DNA from: Flavobacterium aquiphilum
Lineage (GTDB): Bacteria > Bacteroidota > Bacteroidia > Flavobacteriales > Flavobacteriaceae
Reading direction: 5' to 3'
DNA: 64,000 nucleotides
Assembly (NCBI RefSeq): GCF_027111335.1
Contig: NZ_CP114288.1
Span: 2,914,001 to 2,978,000, forward strand
Within the stretch, counting starts at the first letter, position 1; every line of letters starts with the position of its first letter. Under the pieces are notes generated by a model. The model worked only from the letters and a program-made list of their open reading frames with translations, was not told where the DNA came from and made no database searches. This document shows positions 28,013 through 37,931 of this stretch, in pieces. The translations under genes were made by a program, and so were the position numbers.

Positions 28013-28921
28013 TTATTCAAATTCAAAACTTTTGCCATCATCGGCCAACTCAACTTCCTTAAAAATTGTTTCAGCTTCTTTTTTGAACAAATCGATACTG
28101 TCGTAACGGGTTGAATAATGTCCTAAAATTAATTGCTTCGCATTGGCTTTCAAAGCAATTTTGGCAGCTTCTTTGGCTGTGGAATGCATTGTTTTTGAGG
28201 CCAATGATTCTTCCGATTGCAAAAATGTAGATTCGTGATACAAAACACTCACATTTTCTATCAATGGAACTACATCTTCGTAATATTTAGTATCGGAACA
28301 AAAAGCATAACTCAAAGGAGGGACCGGATCAAAAGATAATTTATGGTTGTCAATAATTCGGCCATCATCAAGAGTGATGTCTTTTCCGTTTTTTATATTC
28401 TGAAAATAACAAGTCTCAATTTCATAATCCTTAACGGAATTAAAATCAAGTCTTCGTTCCCCTATTTTTTCCTGAAACAAAAAACCGTTGGTATAAACAC
28501 GATGTTTTAGTGGGATTGTTTTTACGATCACTTTATCATCTTCAAAAATAATTTCACTTTCATTTGATTCCAATTCATGAAAAATCAATTGATAATTCGT
28601 CCAGGAATTCGATAATCGCAACTGTAAATTAATTATTTCTTTTATTCCCTTTGGGGCATAAATATGTAAATCAGTAGTTCTACCCAAAAGAGAAAAAGTG
28701 GATATCAAACCAATTAACCCAAAAAAATGATCGCCATGCAAATGGGAAATAAAAACATTATTGATTTTTGAAAATTTCAATTTGTTTTTGCGCAACTGTA
28801 CTTGAGTGCCCTCACCACAGTCAATCAAAAACAATCGGTTCTTAATTTCTAAAACCTGAGAAGTTGGATTGGTTAAAGTACGTGGCGTAGCGGCATAACA
28901 GCCTAAAATCGTGAGTTTCAA
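28013..28921 (-). CDS. rnz: Ribonuclease Z (tRNA 3' endonuclease)
   Basis: 302 residues. This metallo-beta-lactamase-fold endonuclease removes tRNA 3' trailers. The zinc motif HLHGDH (His60, His62, Asp64, His65) is intact. FLIDCGEGTQVQLRK precedes it, and the family-specific FCSDTKYYEDVVPLIENVSVLYHESTF and LGHYSTRY segments follow. It precedes pdxH in the same direction. The 128-bp gap to the gene upstream carries several GTTTAA words but no recognisable site. Confidence 0.95.
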   Translation of the reverse strand: MKLTILGCYAATPRTLTNPTSQVLEIKNRLFLIDCGEGTQVQLRKNKLKFSKINNVFISHLHGDHFFGLIGLISTFSLLGRTTDLHIYAPKGIKEIINLQLRLSNSWTNYQLIFHELESNESEIIFEDDKVIVKTIPLKHRVYTNGFLFQEKIGERRLDFNSVKDYEIETCYFQNIKNGKDITLDDGRIIDNHKLSFDPVPPLSYAFCSDTKYYEDVVPLIENVSVLYHESTFLQSEESLASKTMHSTAKEAAKIALKANAKQLILGHYSTRYDSIDLFKKEAETIFKEVELADDGKSFEFE

Positions 28922-29049
28922 TTTTATATTTTGTTTAATATTGTTTAAAAATAGTTTAATAGAATTTAAAATTGTTCAACGAAGAATCGATAAAGTTTAA
29001 TCATCTATAGCTTTTAACGTTTAAACAACATTACACTTTTAAACAATTT

Positions 29050-29388
29050 TTAGAAACCTAAGTCCCTTTCAATCTCGTCCATTTCAATTAAATCATTCGC
29101 TTCCAAATGAGTAGGAACCACCGTAATCGATACCGGAACTTTGTTGTAATCAATATCGGGAACAACAAAAACCAATGACTTTTTCGCTTTTTTATATTTT
29201 TTGGCTAATTCGGCAAAAATCTTAATAGATTTTACATCCACCGATTTATCTTGTGATATATCCAAGATGAGATTGTGCTCTTTAAAACTATTGTATTGAT
29301 TGTTTACCTTATCCAAAAACTCAATAATATTCCCTTCGGTATCTTTGATTGTAATAGTATGTCCTTTTGTAGTAACTTTCATAGGCAT
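29050..29388 (-). CDS. Small conserved protein between pyrB and rnz, possibly STAS-like
   Basis: 112 residues, cytoplasmic, no signal. The alternation of strands and helices (TITIKDTEGNIIEFLDKV, NLILDISQDKSVDVKSIKIFAELAKKYKKAKKSLVFVV) and the LILDxS stretch recall STAS/anti-sigma-antagonist folds, but no phosphorylatable Ser motif is clear. The gene is tightly linked to pyrB (3-bp gap) and upstream of rnz. It may be cotranscribed with both. Its function is unknown. Confidence 0.6.
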   Translation of the reverse strand: MPMKVTTKGHTITIKDTEGNIIEFLDKVNNQYNSFKEHNLILDISQDKSVDVKSIKIFAELAKKYKKAKKSLVFVVPDIDYNKVPVSITVVPTHLEANDLIEMDEIERDLGF

Positions 29389-29391
29389 TGC

Positions 29392-30318
29392 TTATTGGAT
29401 TTTTGACGCTAAAAGATAGATAACTGCCATTCGGATGGCAACTCCATTCTCTACTTGATTTAAAATGACCGATTGCTGAGAATCGGCTACATCACTTGTA
29501 ATTTCGACTCCACGATTTATAGGTCCAGGGTGCATAATTACAATCTCTTTATTGAGTGAATCCAATAAAGTTTTATCTACTCCATACTGCTGGGCATACT
29601 CTCTGGTTGATGGGAAAAAGTTGACGTCCATTCGTTCATTTTGAACCCTTAACATGTTTGCTACATCGCACCATTCCAATGCTTTACGTAAATCCGATTC
29701 AACTGTTACTCCAAGTGACTCAATATACCTTGGAATTAGCGTTTTAGGTCCGCAAACTTTAACTTCGGCACCTTGCATTTGCAAAGCATATATATTGGAA
29801 AGCGCAACTCTTGAATGTAAAATATCACCAACAATCACTACTTTTTTTCCTCCAACATTACCTAATTTTTCTCTGATAGAATAACTGTCCAATAAGGCTT
29901 GTGTAGGGTGTTCATGAGCTCCGTCACCGGCATTTACAATACTTGCCTTTACATTTTTGGACAAAAAATAAGCGGCACCCGGATTTGAATGTCGCATTAC
30001 TACCATATCTACTTTCATAGAAAGAATATTGTTCACTGTATCAATTAAGGTCTCCCCTTTCTTTACCGAAGACTGTGCTGCCGAAAAACTGATAACATCG
30101 GCGGACAAACGTTTTTGAGCTAATTCGAATGATAATTTTGTCCGAGTACTGTTTTCAAAGAATATATTAGCAATGGTAATATCCCGAAGTGAAGGCACTT
30201 TCTTTATTGGGCGATTAATAACTTCTTTAAAATGATCGGCAGTTTCAAAAATCAGGTTAATATCATTTTCATTAATGTATTTAATTCCTAATAAATGATT
30301 TACACTTAATTCGCTCAT
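29392..30318 (-). CDS. pyrB: Aspartate carbamoyltransferase catalytic subunit
   Basis: 308 residues. It condenses carbamoyl phosphate with aspartate in pyrimidine synthesis. The carbamoyl-phosphate loop is NSTRTKLSFE (STRT near residues 54-58). GDGAHEHPTQALLD, KVVIVGDILHSRVALSN and IMHPGPINRGVEI are all diagnostic. No regulatory-subunit gene (pyrI) is adjacent. It lies 102 bp downstream of pyrR on the same strand, across an inverted repeat. Confidence 0.96.
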   Translation of the reverse strand: MSELSVNHLLGIKYINENDINLIFETADHFKEVINRPIKKVPSLRDITIANIFFENSTRTKLSFELAQKRLSADVISFSAAQSSVKKGETLIDTVNNILSMKVDMVVMRHSNPGAAYFLSKNVKASIVNAGDGAHEHPTQALLDSYSIREKLGNVGGKKVVIVGDILHSRVALSNIYALQMQGAEVKVCGPKTLIPRYIESLGVTVESDLRKALEWCDVANMLRVQNERMDVNFFPSTREYAQQYGVDKTLLDSLNKEIVIMHPGPINRGVEITSDVADSQQSVILNQVENGVAIRMAVIYLLASKIQ

Positions 30319-30351
30319 TGTTTTTTTATGTTTTTTTGTTTGTGGTTTATG

Positions 30352-30390
30352 GTTTGTTGTTTATTGTTGCTCTGCGTGTGAACAACAAAC
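30352..30390. repeat. Inverted repeat in the pyrR-pyrB gap
   Basis: The arms GTTTGTTGTT (30352-30361) and AACAACAAAC (30381-30390) are perfectly complementary around a 19-nt spacer. An alternative inner pairing (TTGTTG with CAACAA) is also possible. It lies in the leader of pyrB on the minus strand, so an attenuator-like role is conceivable. No PyrR-binding consensus is seen. Confidence 0.5.
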
Positions 30391-30420
30391 TATGAACAAT
30401 TAACCATAATCATTTTTATC

Positions 30421-30960
30421 TTAATTAGTAACCAGGTAAACACCATCTTCCCCATCTTGCTCAACCCAGCAAACTTTCACTTTTTCACCATTAATTGCAT
30501 CGACCTGACGACCGCGATAATCCGGCTGAATTGGCAAATCCCTGCTAAAACGACGATCAATCAACGTCAATAATTCAATTCCTGAAGGTCTCCCAAAAGA
30601 CTGAATGGCTGTCAAAGCCGCACGTATGCTTCGCCCTGTGTACAACACATCGTCAATGAAGATTACCTTTTTATCTTCGACCAAAAAATCGATTTGGGTT
30701 TTATTGGCTTCCAAAGGTTTATTGGTTCTACGGAAATCATCCCTGAAAAAAGTGATATCCAAATACCCCAAAGAAACATTCGAAATATGATATTCGTTTT
30801 CTAATAATTCCTTTAATCGCTCAGCCAAAAATGTCCCTCTAGGTTGAATGCCAATCAAAACAGTTTCTGAAAAATCAAGATGTTTTTCAATTAACTGACA
30901 GGCCAAACGATGCAGAATGATATTGACTTCTTTTGAAGTGAGCAATACTTTTTGACTCAT
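30421..30960 (-). CDS. pyrR: Bifunctional pyrimidine regulator PyrR / uracil phosphoribosyltransferase
   Basis: 179 residues. It belongs to the type I phosphoribosyltransferase fold, with the PRPP motif VIFIDDVLYTGRSIRAAL. The N-terminal IILHRLACQLIEKH and the GIQPRGTFLAERL and LIDRRFSRDLPIQPDYRGR segments are typical of PyrR. It regulates pyrimidine genes and has weak uracil phosphoribosyltransferase activity. It is the first gene of the pyrR-pyrB segment, with a TAnnTTTG -7 box 25 bp before the start. Confidence 0.95.
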   Translation of the reverse strand: MSQKVLLTSKEVNIILHRLACQLIEKHLDFSETVLIGIQPRGTFLAERLKELLENEYHISNVSLGYLDITFFRDDFRRTNKPLEANKTQIDFLVEDKKVIFIDDVLYTGRSIRAALTAIQSFGRPSGIELLTLIDRRFSRDLPIQPDYRGRQVDAINGEKVKVCWVEQDGEDGVYLVTN

Positions 30961-30985
30961 AATGAAGTGTTGTGTATTTGAGATA

Positions 30986-30993
30986 CAAATATA
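30986..30993 (-). promoter_or_regulatory. Bacteroidota -7 promoter box for pyrR
   Basis: Read on the minus strand this is TATATTTG, an exact match to TAnnTTTG, 25 bp before the pyrR ATG. No TTTG at the expected -33 spacing was found, so only half of the promoter is supported. Confidence 0.45.
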
Positions 30994-31238
30994 GGAATTA
31001 TGAATTTATTTGTTGAGGAATTGGAGTTACAAATATTTTTTTTTGAAATGAAAGACGATTTTGGTTGTTTCAATTGTGCAATCTTTGTATTTAGTACAAG
31101 CTTACAGAGAGTATACTTATACCTAATTATAACGATATTTAATCAATAATTAATTCTACATTTTTAAATAAAATATACTACAAATAATAATTTTCGAAAG
31201 ATATATCTTTATAAATTAACCTTAATACCATTAAAATT

Positions 31239-32459
31239 ATGAAAAAATCAATTGGTTTTATTATTTTTATTGTCCTGTTGGGGATGTTTGCCTGTACTAG
31301 AGATACAGACGGAGAAACGCACGGGGACATTGCGCAAAACAATACAAAAGATTGGTTTAACAACACCTTCAAGAAGTCGGAAGAGTGGAAACAAAACCCT
31401 GAAAGTACAAATAAAATACCTGATTGGAGCAAAGGTACTTATCTAGAAAATGACAGTATTGAAATTTTTGAATGTCCTCTGCAAGAAGAGTCCGTCAAAA
31501 TCTTTATGCCCCCAAAAAAATCCTCAACAAACACGGATGTACAAAAAATTATCGATGCTATCCAATTGAGATTGGTAATTATCAGAACAGACAGCAGTAA
31601 AATGATAGTAAGAAAACTGTATTACATTCCCGACAATCAATATCTTTTAGCCAAAGGTGGAAACATTGACAACGTGATGTTAAATAAAATGGGGGATGAT
31701 TTTACAGGACTTTTAATAACCAAAAATTGGAATGATAAAGTTTTATCCTGTCACAATATAAATAATGGTAAAGTAGAAAGTGTACTTGTAAAAGGAAACA
31801 AAAACAACACTACAGCAAGGAACGTAAACGAACTTGATGAGGTTATAGTAATGAATAGATATAGCCAGACTAGACCATATGACTACACAGGTTGGTATGT
31901 TCCATATAACCCACCTTCACCAGTTAGTAACCCTAACCTACCTTATAGTATGCCTGCTCCTGGAGGTGGTGGTAGTGGTGGAAGTTATAATGATACTGAT
32001 GCTTCGAACTCTTCAATAGGAGTTCCTCCAAGTTGCCAAAGTTTTGATTTTAAAAATAAAACAGGTTCACTTTGGCAAGAAGCAGCAGTTAGAAATGTTC
32101 ATTTCAATATAGTTGTTGTTACTCCTGAGGGATACCACTATAGTCAAATTATTAATTATCCAACTGCAATATTGTTTGGAACACCAACAAATATAAGTAT
32201 TGGAAATACAGATATTAGTCCTGGACTTGCAGCGACTTTATCTGCAAAAGCCCTTGAAATATCTATGAGCGAAACTGTCAGAATGTATGGTAATAAGCCA
32301 GTAACAGAATTAACTGTACGATTATATTTTGAAGAAAGATTAAAGCATAACTACCCTTTATTTATACCAGGGGGTAGAGTAAATTTTAATGCATCAACTT
32401 TTAGAGGTATGCCAACTGAGTATCAAACAAATTTATTTAACACAGGAAATTGTAGCTAA
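31239..32459 (+). CDS. Orphan lipoprotein with a linker and a distinct C-terminal domain
   Basis: 406 residues, family not recognised. The lipobox GMFAC (Cys19) shows a lipoprotein. Residues 20-200 form one unit (WFNNTFKKSEEWKQ, IQLRLVIIRTDSSKMIVRKLYYIP). A NELDEVIVMNRY stretch follows and then a Pro/Gly-rich linker (about 220-258; PPSPVSNPNLPYSMPAPGGGGSGG). The last 140 residues form a separate domain with two Cys (PSCQSFDF and GNCS at the end). Conserved anchor, flexible linker, variable C-terminal domain and small orphan genes immediately downstream recall polymorphic toxin/immunity cassettes; that is inference, and no toxin motif was identified. It is cotranscribed with the next gene (2-bp gap). 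Confidence 0.65.
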   Translation: MKKSIGFIIFIVLLGMFACTRDTDGETHGDIAQNNTKDWFNNTFKKSEEWKQNPESTNKIPDWSKGTYLENDSIEIFECPLQEESVKIFMPPKKSSTNTDVQKIIDAIQLRLVIIRTDSSKMIVRKLYYIPDNQYLLAKGGNIDNVMLNKMGDDFTGLLITKNWNDKVLSCHNINNGKVESVLVKGNKNNTTARNVNELDEVIVMNRYSQTRPYDYTGWYVPYNPPSPVSNPNLPYSMPAPGGGGSGGSYNDTDASNSSIGVPPSCQSFDFKNKTGSLWQEAAVRNVHFNIVVVTPEGYHYSQIINYPTAILFGTPTNISIGNTDISPGLAATLSAKALEISMSETVRMYGNKPVTELTVRLYFEERLKHNYPLFIPGGRVNFNASTFRGMPTEYQTNLFNTGNCS

Positions 32460-32461
32460 TT

Positions 32462-33055
32462 ATGGTAAAAAGCACCTTAATAAACTTAGCATATTTATTT
32501 TATCCAAGAAAAATATGCTTTCAAAAAGAAGAAGAAAAATATTTTAATTCAGTCGAATACAAAAGACTAATAGAAAGAATTGGATATTTTAACAAGGATG
32601 AGAATAGATATTTTTGTGATATATTAAAAAAGGACTTTGAAAATGATAAAGTCCTTAGAAATTTCAAAGATGTATCTTTATTGGATTGGCAGGATAGAGC
32701 AATTAGCTTTAATTTGCAAATAGTTCAAGAAAGCGAACTGCATACTATATCATTGTTCTTAAGTATCTTAATACCATTTTATACAATTAGAGTTCAAAAA
32801 AACAAAATTGAATACTTTTTTTCAAGTTTAGAAATTGAACAAATGAAAAATGACAATTCAGATTCAAGAGAAATAAAAGATTTAATTTCTGAAATTAGTA
32901 CACGTGTTGAAAACAAGATGTTATATAGAATGTTTCCAAATGAATTAATTAATATGATAATTGAAGATATTAATTTTCAAGAAATTCCATTTGGTAAATT
33001 CACTATGTTTAATGCCTTTTTTAATAATTCAATAACAACGGATAATGAGAACTAA
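32462..33055 (+). CDS. Hypothetical cytoplasmic protein, candidate partner of the preceding lipoprotein
   Basis: 197 residues without a signal peptide; not assigned to a family. It is charged and helical, with notable segments LAYLFYPRKICFQKEE, NSVEYKRLIERIGYF, a hydrophobic HTISLFLSILIPFYTI, and IPFGKFTMFNAFFNNS near the end. It starts 2 bp after the lipoprotein stop and overlaps the next gene by 11 bp, so the three are one transcription unit. A self-protection (immunity) role would fit the layout but is unproven. Confidence 0.6.
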   Translation: MVKSTLINLAYLFYPRKICFQKEEEKYFNSVEYKRLIERIGYFNKDENRYFCDILKKDFENDKVLRNFKDVSLLDWQDRAISFNLQIVQESELHTISLFLSILIPFYTIRVQKNKIEYFFSSLEIEQMKNDNSDSREIKDLISEISTRVENKMLYRMFPNELINMIIEDINFQEIPFGKFTMFNAFFNNSITTDNEN

Positions 33056-33233
33056 AATTTCAATATTTTTATTAATTTCCATTATATTGCTTATTTATTT
33101 ATTCTTTTCAGAATACTTTTTTACCATATGTATATATGACACATATTATCTAATAAGTTATTTTTATATTATCTTGTTAGCTATTTTTATCGGTTGTATT
33201 TATTACTTAAAACACAAAGAGAAACTAAAATAA
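33045..33233 (+). CDS. Small two-helix membrane protein
   Basis: 62 residues with two hydrophobic segments (ISIFLLISIILLIYLFF and LISYFYIILLAIFIGCIYYL) and a basic C-terminus (KHKEKLK). It overlaps the preceding gene by 11 bp and closes the orphan cassette. The function is unknown. The very AT-rich composition is shared with the preceding gene. Confidence 0.5.
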   Translation: MRTKISIFLLISIILLIYLFFSEYFFTICIYDTYYLISYFYIILLAIFIGCIYYLKHKEKLK

Positions 33234-33307
33234 TAGTAAGTTTGAGTATGTCTGAAATAAACCAAAAACAATACCACAACACAATTATAAATAATTCTAA
33301 AAATTGC

Positions 33308-33328
33308 AAAAGCCCTTAAAGGGCTTTT
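33308..33328 (+). terminator. Terminator of the orphan lipoprotein cassette
   Basis: The arms AAAAGCCCTT (33308-33317) and AAGGGCTTTT (33319-33328) are perfectly complementary. The built-in T-run at the right arm gives the usual terminator form, about 75 bp after the last gene. Confidence 0.7.
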
Positions 33329-33561
33329 ACTTATTTTATACTTAGCACTGTTTGATTAGATAAATGTGGTTTACTTTGCAAGTATTATATAAAAATCAGC
33401 AATAAACAGTTTTTTTTACATAAAAGGAAAAAGTAATCATACTAAATTTAAAAAGCAGAAAAGATGTATTTAGCTTCATTTTATTTATTAATCTTTTCTC
33501 ATAAAAATTTCAAAATAGCCCTAAAATTATAAATCAAGAAACTGCTTTTGTATATTCAACA

Positions 33562-33595
33562 CAACAAAAAAACTCCCACTTTCGCTGGGAGTTTT
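33562..33595 (-). terminator. Terminator of the ABC-F gene
   Basis: The stem AAAACTCCCA (33569-33578) pairs with TGGGAGTTTT (33586-33595). Read on the minus strand it is followed by a T-run, 26 bp after the ABC-F stop. Confidence 0.85.
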
Positions 33596-33620
33596 CTTTT
33601 ATAATTTTATCTCAAAACAA

Positions 33621-35648
<2,028 letters not shown>

Positions 35649-37910
35649 TTACTTTTCAACCGAATATGGACGGTCGTTCACAGCGGTTCCCCACGATTTA
35701 GAAGGAGTTGCACCCATAGTAAAAATCAAATCTCCGCCTTTCATAATTTCCGAATGAAGAATATAACTTTTTGTATATGGTTTTCCGTTTAAAGTGGCGC
35801 TTTGAATGTAAATATTCTTAGGGCTATTGTTAATTGCTTTTACAGTGAAACTTTTTCCATTCGTCAAATTCAACACAGATTCATCCATAGATGGACTTCC
35901 AAAAACATAGATTCCATTGAAAGGATTTACAGAGTACATTCCTAACGAACTCCAAACATACCAAGCCGACATTTGTCCAACATCCTCATTTCCGCACAAA
36001 CCGTCAGGCTTATCTGTGTATAAATTATCAACGATGTAACGTACTTTCTCTGCAGTTTTCCATGGCTGTCCCACAAAATTGAACAAATACGAAATATGGT
36101 GACTTGGTTCGTTTCCATGTGCGTATTGCCCAATCAAACCTGTAATATCATTGGATGCTTCTTTTCCCATATCACCAGTAACAGTAAACAAATTGTCTAG
36201 TTTTTTGGTAAACGGTTTTTCACCTCCCAGCATCGCAATCAATCCTTCGACATCATGAGGTACCAACCAAGTATATTGCCACGCATTCCCTTCGGCAAAA
36301 TCATCTTTCATGTGTGCCGATTTAAACGGGTCAAATGGAGTTCTCCATTCCGTATCGCTCACTTTTCCTCGAACAAAAGTCACTGAAGGATCGTAATATT
36401 TTTGATAAGCTTTGGAACGTTTGAAGAAATATTTATAATCTTCTATTTTCCCCATTTTTTTTGCCATCATCGCAATAGCACCGTCGGCAATTGCATATTC
36501 CATCCCTATTGCTACCGATTCTCTTAAATTATCGGCAGGAATGTAGCCTAATGTTTTCACATAATTCAATCCACGGTCGTCCTGCATAGCAGTTGCTTTT
36601 ACGGCTTCGAAAGCCAATTCACCGTCAATTCCTTTAATCCCTTTCAAATAGGCATCGGCTACAATTTGAATCGCACTATTTCCTGGCATGCAATATGTTT
36701 CATTCCCCATCAAATGCCAAACTGGAAGATGCCCTGATTCTTGATAAATCGCCAGCATCGAATTGACCATATCCGAAACTCTTTCAGGTTGCGTCAATGT
36801 AAACAACGGATTTGCACCACGATATGTGTCCCATAAAGAGAAAGTCGTCAAATTTGTAAATCCTGCCGCTCTGTGTACTTGTTTGTCGGTACCGTAATAA
36901 TCGCCATTAACGTCATTATAAATAGAAGGCGCAATCATTGTGTGGTATAGAGCTGTGTAGAACGTTTTCATTTTGGCATTATCATTCGTTTTTACCGCAA
37001 TTTTGTTCAACTCGTTGTTCCATTTTTCGTCTGCGACGGCCGCAACTTTTTCGAAATTCCAACCAGGGATTTCTCTTTTTATATTCATCAAAGCATTTTC
37101 AGCACTCACCGCAGAGATTCCCACTTTGATTTTGATTGTTTCGTCTTTTGAAGTCAAAAATTGAATCACCGCTTTGGCACTATCTCCCATAACCACTTTG
37201 TTGATCATCTCTTTTGTATTGTCGTACAATTGGATTTTTTTGGCTGGTTTTGACAGAATTGCGGTAAAATAAATTCTTTGATCAGGAGCCCAACCTTTGG
37301 AAAAACGATAACCCTCAATTAAAGTATCATTTTTCACACGAATGTAAGTGTTTGCTGGTCTGTCCCAGCCGATTCCTTCGACCAAATCCAAAATAATATG
37401 CGATTGGTCTGAGGCAGGGAAAGTGTATTTTTGAAAACCTACCCTTTCAGAAGCAGTCATTTCAGCCTTGATTCCGTTTTTCTTCAAAATAACCGAATAA
37501 TAGCCTGGTTTAGCTACTTCATCTTTATGATCATAGGACGAAATATAACCGTTGTCCATGTCCTTAGCCGTCCCTTTTTTCAAATTTATTTTCCCAACAG
37601 CCGGCATAAAAAGAATATCCCCAAGATCGCCAATTCCTGTACCGCTCAAATGCGTATGTGAAAAACCGATTATCGTTGGATCCGAATAATGATAGCCTGA
37701 ACACCAATCCCAACCTTGTGAAATATTCACCGGCCCCAATTGAACACCACCAAAAGGAACATTTGCCCCCATGAAAACATGTCCGTGAAATCCGGTTCCA
37801 ATGTAAGGATCAACATACTGCGTCAAATTTTGTTTAACCGATTGCCCCTGTATTTGCAAGCAACAAAAACCTGCAATTACAAAAAGTACTGATTTTAAAT
37901 TTTTATTCAT
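35649..37910 (-). CDS. GH92 exo-alpha-mannosidase
   Basis: 753 residues. A signal peptide ends at IQGQ (about residue 22). Family GH92 enzymes are calcium-dependent inverting exo-alpha-mannosidases acting on N-glycans and mannans. Typical segments: YVDPYIGTGFHGHVFMGANVPFGGVQLGP, SGYHYSDPTIIGFSHTHLSGTG, FSLWDTYRGANPLFTL, AHGNEPSHHISYLFNFVG and GNEDVGQMSAWYVWSSLGMY. The general acid expected in GNEP is present (Glu601). It is the last gene of the minus-strand glycan operon, 21 bp after the GH3 gene. Export to the periplasm or surface is likely. Confidence 0.95.
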   Translation of the reverse strand: MNKNLKSVLFVIAGFCCLQIQGQSVKQNLTQYVDPYIGTGFHGHVFMGANVPFGGVQLGPVNISQGWDWCSGYHYSDPTIIGFSHTHLSGTGIGDLGDILFMPAVGKINLKKGTAKDMDNGYISSYDHKDEVAKPGYYSVILKKNGIKAEMTASERVGFQKYTFPASDQSHIILDLVEGIGWDRPANTYIRVKNDTLIEGYRFSKGWAPDQRIYFTAILSKPAKKIQLYDNTKEMINKVVMGDSAKAVIQFLTSKDETIKIKVGISAVSAENALMNIKREIPGWNFEKVAAVADEKWNNELNKIAVKTNDNAKMKTFYTALYHTMIAPSIYNDVNGDYYGTDKQVHRAAGFTNLTTFSLWDTYRGANPLFTLTQPERVSDMVNSMLAIYQESGHLPVWHLMGNETYCMPGNSAIQIVADAYLKGIKGIDGELAFEAVKATAMQDDRGLNYVKTLGYIPADNLRESVAIGMEYAIADGAIAMMAKKMGKIEDYKYFFKRSKAYQKYYDPSVTFVRGKVSDTEWRTPFDPFKSAHMKDDFAEGNAWQYTWLVPHDVEGLIAMLGGEKPFTKKLDNLFTVTGDMGKEASNDITGLIGQYAHGNEPSHHISYLFNFVGQPWKTAEKVRYIVDNLYTDKPDGLCGNEDVGQMSAWYVWSSLGMYSVNPFNGIYVFGSPSMDESVLNLTNGKSFTVKAINNSPKNIYIQSATLNGKPYTKSYILHSEIMKGGDLIFTMGATPSKSWGTAVNDRPYSVEK

Positions 37911-37931
37911 GTTATATCTTTTTTCTAAATT

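Larger units (their letters stand above)
33234..33620. other. Intergenic region between convergent units
   Basis: 387 bp. It holds a terminator for the orphan cassette (33308-33328) and one for the minus-strand ABC-F gene (33562-33595), with AT-rich filler between. No gene is supported; a 23-codon ORF around 33248 lacks any supporting feature. Confidence 0.6.

Noticed and set aside
33248..33319. 23-codon ORF after the orphan cassette
   Set aside because: It runs into the terminator hairpin and has no supporting feature.
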